From a virus: DNA of 24,722 nt. Positions 9,380-18,143 of this stretch are shown here, piece after piece. Under the pieces are notes generated by a model. That model saw nothing but the letters and a program-made list of their open reading frames with translations. It was not told the DNA's origin and did not search any database. The position numbers were made by a program, and so were the translations under genes. The DNA lies in the IMG/VR virus record IMGVR_UViG_3300019863_000005, positions 1-24,722 of that record; one strand, 5' to 3'. Position 1 is the stretch's first letter; each line of letters opens with the position of its first letter.

Positions 9380-10108
9380 TTAGTTATTCATTGCGCCTAT
9401 ACCAGCACTAGCTATATTTCCAACAGCCCCAATACCAGCTCCTATAACTTGAGCTTTTGATTGTCTTGCCGCCGTTTCTTGTTGAGCCGCACCTGTTATT
9501 TGAGCTTGCTTTCTGTTTAATTGTTCTGTTTCTCTGCGTTCTGTTTCACCATATACAAACTCTTTACCAAGCACATCAGCTTGTTGCATACGTTGTGCCT
9601 CTGTCATTTGAGCGTTTTGAACTCTCTCCGCTTCAGACATTTGCTTATCTTGCAAACGCTCTTCACCTCTTGCTATAAGTTCTTGATTTTTAGCTTCTTG
9701 AGATTCTAAACTAGCAGCAATACCTCTTTTACTTTGCAATGCAGCTTGAGCAAGTGCAGTAGCACCACCAGCACTGGCTCCAGTAGAAGCTAATAAGTCC
9801 AATGTATTAGCTAAAGCAATATCTGCTTCTTCAGCTTGAAACTCAGCTGCCTGCGTAGCAACACCTACATTTTCAAATGGATTTGAAAGCATACCTGAGT
9901 TATCGACTATCATACCTTCCAAAGAAACAACATCCTCGTAAGGATTTATAATTTCTTGTCTTGAGTTTTCAAGTTCTTCAAGCTCGTCCATTAAACGGTT
10001 TTTATCACTTCTAGCTCTACGCTCTGCTTTTGCTTGTTGACCCGCAGCTACTGCAGTACCAATACCAGTAACAGCTGCACCAACAACCATCGCTGTTGCT
10101 ATTCCCAT
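9380..10108 (-). CDS. Probable small internal virion / ejection protein, Ala/Gln/Glu-rich
   Basis: This 242-residue protein has a glycine/alanine-rich hydrophobic segment at each end: residues 1-22 (GIATAMVVGAAVTGIG) and about 222-240 (VIGAGIGAVGNIASAGIGAM). The middle is a highly charged, Ala/Gln/Glu-rich helix that probably forms a coiled coil (about 25-60 and 100-220). A short near-repeat, AERVQNAQMTEAQRMQQ, lies around 160-178. This build, with amphipathic or membrane-seeking ends and a helical middle, is typical of small podovirus ejection proteins such as T7 gp14 and P22 gp7, and the gene stands first in a series of three of rising size. The sequence features are seen directly; the ejection role is inferred from composition and order. 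It starts 2 bases after the acetyltransferase-like gene ends. A coiled-coil tail component is the main alternative. Confidence 0.6.
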   Translation of the reverse strand: MGIATAMVVGAAVTGIGTAVAAGQQAKAERRARSDKNRLMDELEELENSRQEIINPYEDVVSLEGMIVDNSGMLSNPFENVGVATQAAEFQAEEADIALANTLDLLASTGASAGGATALAQAALQSKRGIAASLESQEAKNQELIARGEERLQDKQMSEAERVQNAQMTEAQRMQQADVLGKEFVYGETERRETEQLNRKQAQITGAAQQETAARQSKAQVIGAGIGAVGNIASAGIGAMNN

Positions 10109-10110
10109 AA

Positions 10111-10515
10111 TTAATTTATTTTTTTCATTAACTCGTGTGAAGGCTTTGGATCTTCTAACCAGCCTTTATTTCTCATAGATTTACGTATACCATTGCTTTT
10201 ACCTATAAACAACATATACTTAAATCCCATATCTATTGCTATTTTTTCTGCGTCATCAATTAGTTTGTCTATAATATGAGACCTATCATTTTTATAATTA
10301 GGATCTGATATAATAAACTCTAACCAACAACCTTTTGAATTTGTTTTAAATATAAACCCAGCTATAACTGGTATATTATTCTCTTCAATAATTATACCAC
10401 CTGTACCATTATCTGGTAAAGCGTCATTATTTGGTATAGGCCATTTATGACCTTCCCACCAAGAGCAAAGCATGCCCCAGTCTTTTTCTGTAATGTTACG
10501 AGTTTTTAATTCCAT
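10111..10515 (-). CDS. GNAT-family N-acetyltransferase-like protein
   Basis: A 134-residue protein with the length and pattern of a minimal GNAT fold. It has a beta1-alpha1 start (residues 1-20, ELKTRNITEKDWGMLCSWW), central strands (IPVIAGFIF, about 48-56; CWLEFIISDP, 63-72), and then a helix with DKLIDDAEKIAIDMGFKYMLFIG (83-105). The usual acetyl-CoA pyrophosphate loop (Q/RxxGxG/A) is not well formed: its place holds YKNDRSHII at about 74-82, so activity is uncertain. The substrate is unknown. The gene sits between a tail-type gene (5 bases upstream) and the cargo genes (2 bases downstream), so it is co-expressed late. It could modify a virion or host protein, or be a structural relative that has lost activity. 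Confidence 0.65.
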   Translation of the reverse strand: MELKTRNITEKDWGMLCSWWEGHKWPIPNNDALPDNGTGGIIIEENNIPVIAGFIFKTNSKGCWLEFIISDPNYKNDRSHIIDKLIDDAEKIAIDMGFKYMLFIGKSNGIRKSMRNKGWLEDPKPSHELMKKIN

Positions 10516-10520
10516 TTAAT

Positions 10521-11957
10521 TTAATATGATGATTCTACATATTCTGACGACACTGCAAATAATTCTCTTGGTACACCACCTATTCCTGAAGCTGTGTTGT
10601 CTTTTGTGCTAGCATCTGTTTGTATAGTTACAGTAGAATAATAACCTTTTACACCTGATATACTGTTACCAAACACTACCTCACCCTGTGTTGGCTGACT
10701 GTCATTTACTATATTAGCAAAATACTTACCTTCCTTTTTATAAAATCCAGAATAATATACTATACCTCCTTCTAAATAACCACCCTCATCGTAACTACGT
10801 ATAAACGCCGCTGTGTCGTTTTGTTCGAAAGATCTTGATGCATTAAAAGCTGTAACTTCCCAACCAGTTGAGCCTTCATAGTTCACTGTTTTAAAAACTT
10901 TAGAAGTGCTAGCGCTTGGATTAAATATAAACGTTATATTTGATGGTGAATATTGATTATAAAAATTACCTCTATTATCGTTGGATTCATTTTGAAAATT
11001 ATGTTGGTATATCATACCACCGTTTATAGTGTAAAATTTATTATCAAGACTAAAAGCTTGATCTGGATCGTAAGTAAATCTACTAGGCCAACCTAAAACT
11101 TGTTCATCAAATGATAACGTTTGGTAGTCGTTATTTGGTTTTTGCAAGCTAACTACATACTGTTTAGCGTATATATCCCAACCACCTACAATAACTCCTT
11201 TTTGTGTAGGTGTATCTAAATTACCAAACTGATCTCTAAAATAATCAACCATACCGTAATTAGATATTTCAGTTATACCGTCTTGTGATAATCTAAGAAC
11301 AGCATTTCGATCTCTATCTGTAAAGTATTTTCTATAACCATATACAGCAAAGCTTCTAGGATCTTTACTTATACCATAGTTGCCAGCGTAAGGTACTATT
11401 TGACCTATTACTAAATTAAGTTGACTAACTGGTGTACCTCCACCTTCAGCTGTATATATTGCGTCTTTATCTATTAACGCTCTATTAACTTTATTTTCTT
11501 GAAATATAATTAAGTTTGTATCTTCAGCGTATAATTTTTGTACTGAACCTTGTGCTGGATCTAAAGATTTAGTTATATCTTCACCTACGCTAAATACGTT
11601 AGTGTCATTAACACCTGTTCTAGAATTAAATATACCAGAGTATATTAGTGATGATGTTCTAAAACTCGCGTTTGGCTCATCATCTACTAAATAAGCTTTT
11701 ACACCATAACCCATTTCAGTGTTATTAAAACCACCTTCTATTCGTGATTCTTCTATAACCCAGCTTTTACTGACATTAACTTCTTCATTGTCTGGATTAG
11801 CAACCTTTGTATATATAGGAAAAGCTCCAGGTATATCTGTAGGCACGCCCATAGATCCGTTCCACAAAGCTTCTGGTTTTAGTGGTGTAGCTCTATTTAT
11901 TACTGTTTTTCTAAGTAAAAACGAATTGTAAAATTTAACTTCTATTATTGCTGCCAT
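10521..11957 (-). CDS. Tail nozzle/muzzle-type structural protein (478 residues)
   Basis: A beta-rich, aromatic and Asn/Gly-rich protein with no visible membrane segment or signal peptide. The middle part (about residues 140-260) reads as repeated strand-turn-strand units, e.g. EDTNLIIFQENKVNRALI, GNYGISKDPRSFAVYGYRKYF and NAVLRLSQDGITEIS. Such units suggest beta-propeller blades, as in short-tail nozzle proteins (T7 gp12 / P22 gp10 type), and I associate this pattern with crAss-like and marine Bacteroidota podoviruses. It starts 9 bases after the 1547-residue protein ends. The two may be partners, or the separated halves of one nozzle. The C-terminal 60 residues contain further Gly-rich strands. 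Family placement is by pattern recognition and is moderately secure; the exact position in the tail is inferred. Confidence 0.6.
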   Translation of the reverse strand: MAAIIEVKFYNSFLLRKTVINRATPLKPEALWNGSMGVPTDIPGAFPIYTKVANPDNEEVNVSKSWVIEESRIEGGFNNTEMGYGVKAYLVDDEPNASFRTSSLIYSGIFNSRTGVNDTNVFSVGEDITKSLDPAQGSVQKLYAEDTNLIIFQENKVNRALIDKDAIYTAEGGGTPVSQLNLVIGQIVPYAGNYGISKDPRSFAVYGYRKYFTDRDRNAVLRLSQDGITEISNYGMVDYFRDQFGNLDTPTQKGVIVGGWDIYAKQYVVSLQKPNNDYQTLSFDEQVLGWPSRFTYDPDQAFSLDNKFYTINGGMIYQHNFQNESNDNRGNFYNQYSPSNITFIFNPSASTSKVFKTVNYEGSTGWEVTAFNASRSFEQNDTAAFIRSYDEGGYLEGGIVYYSGFYKKEGKYFANIVNDSQPTQGEVVFGNSISGVKGYYSTVTIQTDASTKDNTASGIGGVPRELFAVSSEYVESSY

Positions 11958-11966
11958 GTTATATTT

Positions 11967-14900
11967 TTATTGTGCAACTCGATCAGGTGGGCCATCTAAA
12001 TCTGGTAAATCACCTGAATCATCACCACCTGGACCTGTTCCAGTTCCACCGCCATCGTCACCACTACTGCTACTACTAGATGTTTTGGTGTCAAGACATG
12101 GGCCGAGTATTCTACCTTCTGAAGCTTTAAGTGGACTTGGATATTCTAACAAGTAAGTTCCGTCTCTTGTTTGTTCTAGGTTATTTCCATCAGCTCTACG
12201 TATTCTAGTGTAAAAAGGATTTGCTATTGTACCTGTTTTAGGAACGTTGGGTGATGATGAAAATTTACCTGTTAAGTTTGAGTTATCCCAAAGATCAAAA
12301 ATAGCATCATTAACAGTTCCTAAACCTGATGTTGTATTCGGTGTAAATAAATATCTAGCAGATGGTGATGCTGAATAAAACACAACTCCAGTAGGTTGAA
12401 AAGCCCCAGTTCCACATGTGGCTGCTCCCTGAGCCCAAGCAGTTATTTCATAAGCATATATATTTGATTGCTGCCCAGTTGTAATAAAACCTCTTAATTT
12501 GTTATCTCCCAACGGAACATTAGCAAAATCACCAATTCTATATTGTACATTTGTTGATAACTCTGGCGTGTCGCTACATATAGCACTACCTGTTCTGTTT
12601 GGTGGTGTGCCTATAGCATTAAAAGCTTTATAAGAATTATAAACATTTCCACTAGCTATCCTATATTCTCCAGTGTTATTTAAAACAAATATTCTAGAAC
12701 AAGGTTCTGTTAAAAATCCACCAATTATAGGACCACTTGGTCCCATTTGCGCAGCAAGATCAACAATGCTTTTGTATATTTGATTTTCATAAACCCCACC
12801 ATCATTTTCTGCGTACATACCAGACAATGTAGTGTTACCTGTGGCATCTCTTAAAAACCTATATTCATTGTCAAAAATACATGGGTTTCCAAATACATCT
12901 GTAGCTATGCTCCAAGTAGAAGAACCTATGCTTCTATATTCAATAGCAGCATAAGTACCGCCAGATTCATTTTCTTCAGTCATTTGAATTGTAAAGTGTA
13001 CATAAAAAGTACTAGATGGTGCTGTAATTGGTTTTTCTTGGTTTGCTCTAGCGTAGTATCTAGCGTCATTAGCATCACCAGCTGTACAAACTAAACCAGA
13101 TACTTCATTGTTATACGTTAATCCACTTGTAGTATAACCTTGTTGGAAACTTGATGGTATAACAGCTGTACTATTTAAATTAGTTAAACTGTCTACAAAA
13201 AAGTCTACACCGCCATTCGCCATTTCTAAAACCCTTCCTACGTTTTGAAAATGATCAGCAATATTTGGTATACCTATTGTTGTGGTAATTGTTTCGGTTG
13301 AAGACATTCCACCTTCATCAGTAACAGTTACATCATAAGTAATATAACCAAAATTAGGTTCAGAAATAACAGCACCTTTTATAGGTTGAACAACCTTTAC
13401 TTCTCCGTTATTTGGTGTTTGAGAGAATGTTTGTATACTAAGACCGTAGTTAGTTGTGTTAGGTACAGGTGGTTGTTGACCAGCTGGCACTACTACATTA
13501 GATATAGTAAATGTTAAATTTTTACTTTCTTGAGCAGGATCAGCAGAACCATTGAAATTCTGAAATAAATTTATTATGTCAGCAGATGTGTAACTAATAG
13601 GGAGTTGTGGTGGTACAATTATAGAAGGCGCTACGTTTTGTAGTTCAGTAACAACACCTACGTCTGGAAAAAGTGTATTCGTAACACCTCCAACAGTAAC
13701 TTCAAATTCAAAATTATATCTATTTCTAGCAGCTAAAGCAGGTCCTTCGTAATAAAGATACTCATTATTTTCTAATCTTAATTTAAAACCACCAGCACCA
13801 TCATCTATTAATTTAAATTTATCTGAACCAGGATTTAAAGGATCATTTAAAAAATTACCAGCATCATCAGTAACAATCATTTCAACGTTACTAGGCGCTA
13901 CTTGAGAACCAGAAGCATCTACAAAATAAAACGTATTGCTTCCATTATTTATAAGTTCTGTAGGATTAGCACTACCGTCAGGCATAGCGTCTTCAAAAGC
14001 TTCAAAGTCAAAATCTACAATACCTACAGCACCTGTTGTGCCTTCGTTTATAGCTGTATTTAAATCACTAATTAATCCAGCGCTACTAGTTTCCCAGAAT
14101 ATCTCAAGTCTAGATACTGTAGGAGCTGTTTCTAGTACAGCTAAAGTATTTATTGGAGAATATTCACTGGTTTGACTGTTTATTGTATTAAAAACACCAA
14201 ATTGAAAATCTGGATCTTGAGACGTCACGAACTCTGCTATAAAAGGATTTGAATCAGATTTGTAAAAAGAACTAAATGGATTTTTTATATCTGTTATAGG
14301 TAACACAGTATTGTTGGTGTCTTCAAACTGCAACACATCAAATAAATCAAATAAATCTTCAATAGCATTTGTTGTAAACACTGTTCTACCAGGACTACCA
14401 AAGTTTGCTTGTGAAAACTGTTCGTTAGCGGTAGCAAATTCACTGGATGTAGTAACATTATTCATTACTCTACCAAAAAGTTTTACTGAACTTCTAAAAG
14501 TTTTATCTTGTGGCCCAACCTGAGTTAAATCTCTAGGTACTTTATTTATGTTGTCGTTTATTAAACTTATAAAAGAAGTATCTGGTTCTTTTGTATTTGA
14601 AGCATCTGGCGGGCTGGTGGTAGTATAATCAAAAGGAACATCTTTCATTGCTCCGGCGGAGTATACATTATAATAATCTTGTTCAACTTGCTTTACAACT
14701 ATCTTATAACTATACCAACCAAGAGGATTGTAGTTAGAACTAGTTGGATCACCATTGTATAACCCAGGTTTTCCTGTTTGACTATTTGGGTCATTAGGTA
14801 TAGCGTCATTAAATTGTACTTTTAAAGAAGAACCTAACCAATCCCAAGCTTCCGATCCAGTATTATCATCTCTGTATGGTAAAAAAGCTGTATCAGCACC

Positions 14901-16610
14901 AAACCCAGTTGCTGAAGCAGTAGACGATGTGTTGTTAGATAATATCACTGTTGACTGTCTGCCAAACTTATCAGACAAAACAATACCAACTTGATAGTTT
15001 CTGTTTTCTTTTACATTACTAGTTGGATATTCTACAGCACCTAAATTTGAATTTCCTGCCGTTATTTCTGTTTTTTCATTAGCTAAAACTTGGTAGTTTA
15101 TACCTTCTGGTGGTGTGTGTTTATCTTGAAAGTTACCATATATAATTCTATTACTAGCCACTTCTTGCGAAAAAGCTTTAACAGGTACTTTATCATAAAC
15201 TCTAGTTAACTCAGATTCAGGTAAAGTTTTGTAAGGTTTTGTAGATAAATAGCTAAAAGTAAAGTATTTAGAATTTTGAGATACAGTTGGATCTGCTATC
15301 CTTGAAACTGGTATTGTTTCTACAACTTGAACAGCTAAAGCGTCTGATTCTTTATATAGTATATCTAACTCAGTTATTTTAAAATCATCTTGTAAAGTAC
15401 CACCAACACTAGGTAATGGTATGTGTAAATCTATTTTATTAACTTTATTTTCAGCAAAATCTACTACAGTACTAGAATAAGTTTGTTTTTCATCGTTTTT
15501 CTTTTGCCCTAAGTCAATAATAAAATAACCATCTTGCTTTGGTATAAAACAAGCTTGAGTAAATGGCGCTAGTATAGAATACTCGCCATCATCAAATTTA
15601 AATCTATAACTAAATCTTACAAATTTATCTTCTAAAAATTGTGGATCTCCAGCAAAGTTTGATTCTCTATATGGATTATCTGTAACATCATCGGGTAGTT
15701 TTTCAGATACAACATCGTACATTGATGTTTCTATTTTAAAAAAAACAAGAACATCACCAGCGCTTACTGTGACTGGTTTATTAAATTGAAGAGTAGCTGG
15801 ATCTGTAACTGGATCACCAGGTATTACTTTAGTAAGGACAGCCCTATCTAAAATTTCAAAATTAGTTGGATTTAGTGTTTGTATAGCAACAGCCCCATTT
15901 AAGTTAATATCTAAATCAGCAGGCGCTGGTCCATTTAGTAAAACTTTATTTTCATTAATAACACTATTTGCTACAGTAACTTCGTATGGAGTTCCAGTGT
16001 TTGGATTGATAACTAAAGCACGGGTGTCAGGTTCACCGTTTAATTCTGGTATAGAATATACTTCTATAGGCTCGTAAGGGTTGTATTTGGCTACAGATAT
16101 TTGATCTTCTGTCTCGTAATATGAACTATTATTTATAGCTTTTTCTATATTTATTTTTCTAGGTTGGTTTCTGTTGTCAGTAAAAAACAAAAGATCTTCT
16201 AAAACATTAACACCAATTATAGGAAAGTCTTCATGGAAATTCAAAAAAGGACCACTTACTAAATCAAATTTTTGATTAGTACTACTATCCCACATAGCGA
16301 CTATGTTTGAACCATTTTGATTATAACCTGTACTAGTTCCAGAAAAGTTATTAGTGAAAAAAGAATAAACTCTACCAGAGTTTTGATCTGCAAAATAACC
16401 AATAGATACTAAATTTTGACCACCTACAAAAGCATCAAAGTCTGCAACTAAAACATTACCTTGCACGTTTTCTAACGCACCAACGTCTTCGCTTTCTGAC
16501 TTTATAACTTGAACGTTAACAGCGTCGCGATATTCTCCACTTGGTACAAGTCTAGAGTCTAAGTCTTTATTCATCTTAGACTTTAGAAAAGCATTTTTAA
16601 CTTCTGCCAT
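11967..16610 (-). CDS. Large tail stabilisation/nozzle-type protein with Ig-like insert and C-terminal cysteine-containing region
   Basis: A 1547-residue protein. The start (FLKSKMNKDLDSRLVPSGEYRDAVN, residues 9-33) is a pattern I associate with P22 gp10-like stabilisation/nozzle proteins of podoviruses. It is followed by propeller-like units such as GRVYSFFTNN and DLLFFTDNRNQPRKINIEKA. About 200-960 is beta-rich with many Asn, Thr and Ser. About 990-1117 looks like a cadherin/Ig-like domain, containing YITYDVTVTDEGGMSST. About 1160-1520 is a different, beta-rich region with six cysteines. The last 40 residues are low complexity (a Ser run, then Gly/Asp/Pro). The protein is much longer than P22 gp10 (472 residues), so the extra C-terminal domains may be surface-exposed or receptor-contacting (inference). 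It starts 6 bases after the connector gene. It could instead be an adhesin fused to a nozzle. Confidence 0.65.
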   Translation of the reverse strand: MAEVKNAFLKSKMNKDLDSRLVPSGEYRDAVNVQVIKSESEDVGALENVQGNVLVADFDAFVGGQNLVSIGYFADQNSGRVYSFFTNNFSGTSTGYNQNGSNIVAMWDSSTNQKFDLVSGPFLNFHEDFPIIGVNVLEDLLFFTDNRNQPRKINIEKAINNSSYYETEDQISVAKYNPYEPIEVYSIPELNGEPDTRALVINPNTGTPYEVTVANSVINENKVLLNGPAPADLDINLNGAVAIQTLNPTNFEILDRAVLTKVIPGDPVTDPATLQFNKPVTVSAGDVLVFFKIETSMYDVVSEKLPDDVTDNPYRESNFAGDPQFLEDKFVRFSYRFKFDDGEYSILAPFTQACFIPKQDGYFIIDLGQKKNDEKQTYSSTVVDFAENKVNKIDLHIPLPSVGGTLQDDFKITELDILYKESDALAVQVVETIPVSRIADPTVSQNSKYFTFSYLSTKPYKTLPESELTRVYDKVPVKAFSQEVASNRIIYGNFQDKHTPPEGINYQVLANEKTEITAGNSNLGAVEYPTSNVKENRNYQVGIVLSDKFGRQSTVILSNNTSSTASATGFGADTAFLPYRDDNTGSEAWDWLGSSLKVQFNDAIPNDPNSQTGKPGLYNGDPTSSNYNPLGWYSYKIVVKQVEQDYYNVYSAGAMKDVPFDYTTTSPPDASNTKEPDTSFISLINDNINKVPRDLTQVGPQDKTFRSSVKLFGRVMNNVTTSSEFATANEQFSQANFGSPGRTVFTTNAIEDLFDLFDVLQFEDTNNTVLPITDIKNPFSSFYKSDSNPFIAEFVTSQDPDFQFGVFNTINSQTSEYSPINTLAVLETAPTVSRLEIFWETSSAGLISDLNTAINEGTTGAVGIVDFDFEAFEDAMPDGSANPTELINNGSNTFYFVDASGSQVAPSNVEMIVTDDAGNFLNDPLNPGSDKFKLIDDGAGGFKLRLENNEYLYYEGPALAARNRYNFEFEVTVGGVTNTLFPDVGVVTELQNVAPSIIVPPQLPISYTSADIINLFQNFNGSADPAQESKNLTFTISNVVVPAGQQPPVPNTTNYGLSIQTFSQTPNNGEVKVVQPIKGAVISEPNFGYITYDVTVTDEGGMSSTETITTTIGIPNIADHFQNVGRVLEMANGGVDFFVDSLTNLNSTAVIPSSFQQGYTTSGLTYNNEVSGLVCTAGDANDARYYARANQEKPITAPSSTFYVHFTIQMTEENESGGTYAAIEYRSIGSSTWSIATDVFGNPCIFDNEYRFLRDATGNTTLSGMYAENDGGVYENQIYKSIVDLAAQMGPSGPIIGGFLTEPCSRIFVLNNTGEYRIASGNVYNSYKAFNAIGTPPNRTGSAICSDTPELSTNVQYRIGDFANVPLGDNKLRGFITTGQQSNIYAYEITAWAQGAATCGTGAFQPTGVVFYSASPSARYLFTPNTTSGLGTVNDAIFDLWDNSNLTGKFSSSPNVPKTGTIANPFYTRIRRADGNNLEQTRDGTYLLEYPSPLKASEGRILGPCLDTKTSSSSSSGDDGGGTGTGPGGDDSGDLPDLDGPPDRVAQ

Positions 16611-16616
16611 TTAATT

Positions 16617-18140
16617 TTAGTGTTTTATCTGTTTAGATTTTCCACGCATAACTTGCACTATTTGATCTAATTTAATATTAGATAAACGTATCTTTGCGTT
16701 TCTTAATTGAGCACTAGCTTCTCTTTTAAGTCTTTGTATTATATACTCTGGTTGATTGATTCTACTAGCTAATATAGCATGCTTTAGATAAGCATAGAGA
16801 GCTTCTTCTGCTAGCTTAGGTATTCTTGTATCTAAGTCAGTAGAAAGCCCGTCAGAGATGTATTCTATAACTACAATTTTATCTACTAAATTTGCTGAAA
16901 ATGAAAATTTATTTTCTCTTTCATTGATAGTATAATACCCACTTGAGTTTGCAAACTGTGGATCTAATCCATAAAGTTGACCATAACCAAACTCAGGCCA
17001 ACCATAGTAATATTCCCAACCTAGTATTGTGTCATCTATAAAGTCAGGGTTATTTCTTTCTTTTAATATATTATTTTTCCAACGATCTTCTGTTACTGAA
17101 GTTGTATCGATGTTGTCATTAAACTGATCTTGTACTGGTACACCTTTTGTATCTTGTAAAAATAAATCAGTTGGATTTGTAGTTAACATGTTACCAGGCA
17201 TAATAACTCTTTTAACACCTGAATTATCTATCCAATATAAATTAACATAATTAACATAATCTTGAGGTATAGGTATACTAAGATTATGAGGTACGCTAAC
17301 TTCTAATTTATTTACACTTTTTAATGTATCATAACTAAACTCTTGCATAGCTCGTTTAGCGTGAAATATTACATCAGTTCGTTTTACGCTAGGTATAAGT
17401 TTTCCAGCACCAACATACGCAACTAAAAAGTTATTTATAACGTCATCTAGTTTAGTGTAAGCATATGACCCGTAGTTTTTTTCTACTTCATCACCGTATG
17501 CTTTTTCTGGAGGTGTTGCCCCATACTCGCCGCCGTCTAGTTTTTTAAGTTGAACAACAAAGTATGTTGTTGGCCGCGATTGTTCTTTAATGTAGTTAAT
17601 TATAGTAACTGCCGTGCCTGGTCCCCATGCAGCATTACCATAACCCTGACCACTCCATTCTATTCTAGTTACATTACTACCTTGATTAGTAACACTATCC
17701 ACGAACGCCCACCCGTTGTTACCACTCATACCGCCTTGCCATTGAGCATCAGGTATAAGTATTAATGCTCCGGCTTCTATATTAGAAGTTAAAGAATCAG
17801 TTGCAACATCTACATAATTACTCCCTGGTGGAGAGCTAGAGAATCCAACAGCAGACGTTACGAGCCCAAGTGTAATTGTGTTACCAGAAACTGTATATGC
17901 ATCAGTGTATTCTGTCCAACTACCAGGTGTTGCTGTTAAACTAGAATACAACTTAAAGTTGTTTAAAGGATATTTTTCGTTAACGTCTAACTTATAACCA
18001 TAAAATTTTAAATCAGTATTAAATGTTGTTGATAAAGTCCACGGTGTAGACGTAAGAAATTCGTCTTGATCTGACGTATTAAACCTAAAGCCTTGAGCGC
18101 CTTCGTAATATTGCCTATTGTTTTCTTTTATTAATGACAT
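16617..18140 (-). CDS. Head-tail connector/adaptor protein (P22 gp4-like type)
   Basis: A 507-residue protein whose C-terminal two thirds match the style of the P22 gp4-like adaptor of crAss-like phages. It contains DVIFHAKRAMQEFSYDTLK (about residues 259-277), then PHNLSIPIPQDYVNYVNLYWI, a Tyr-rich turn region, and VVIEYISDGLSTDLDTRIPK followed by a helix-rich end (AEEALYAYLKHAILASRI). The C-terminus is strongly basic (KIRLSNIKLDQIVQVMRGKSKQIKH), fitting a buried, DNA-near ring. The first about 230 residues are beta-rich and Gly/Ser/Asn-rich, probably an extra domain beyond the adaptor core. The gene lies 3 bases after the previous gene, between a ring-type protein and the nozzle, the expected order for a connector stack. 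The role is inferred from pattern and order. Confidence 0.6.
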   Translation of the reverse strand: MSLIKENNRQYYEGAQGFRFNTSDQDEFLTSTPWTLSTTFNTDLKFYGYKLDVNEKYPLNNFKLYSSLTATPGSWTEYTDAYTVSGNTITLGLVTSAVGFSSSPPGSNYVDVATDSLTSNIEAGALILIPDAQWQGGMSGNNGWAFVDSVTNQGSNVTRIEWSGQGYGNAAWGPGTAVTIINYIKEQSRPTTYFVVQLKKLDGGEYGATPPEKAYGDEVEKNYGSYAYTKLDDVINNFLVAYVGAGKLIPSVKRTDVIFHAKRAMQEFSYDTLKSVNKLEVSVPHNLSIPIPQDYVNYVNLYWIDNSGVKRVIMPGNMLTTNPTDLFLQDTKGVPVQDQFNDNIDTTSVTEDRWKNNILKERNNPDFIDDTILGWEYYYGWPEFGYGQLYGLDPQFANSSGYYTINERENKFSFSANLVDKIVVIEYISDGLSTDLDTRIPKLAEEALYAYLKHAILASRINQPEYIIQRLKREASAQLRNAKIRLSNIKLDQIVQVMRGKSKQIKH

Positions 18141-18143
18141 CTA

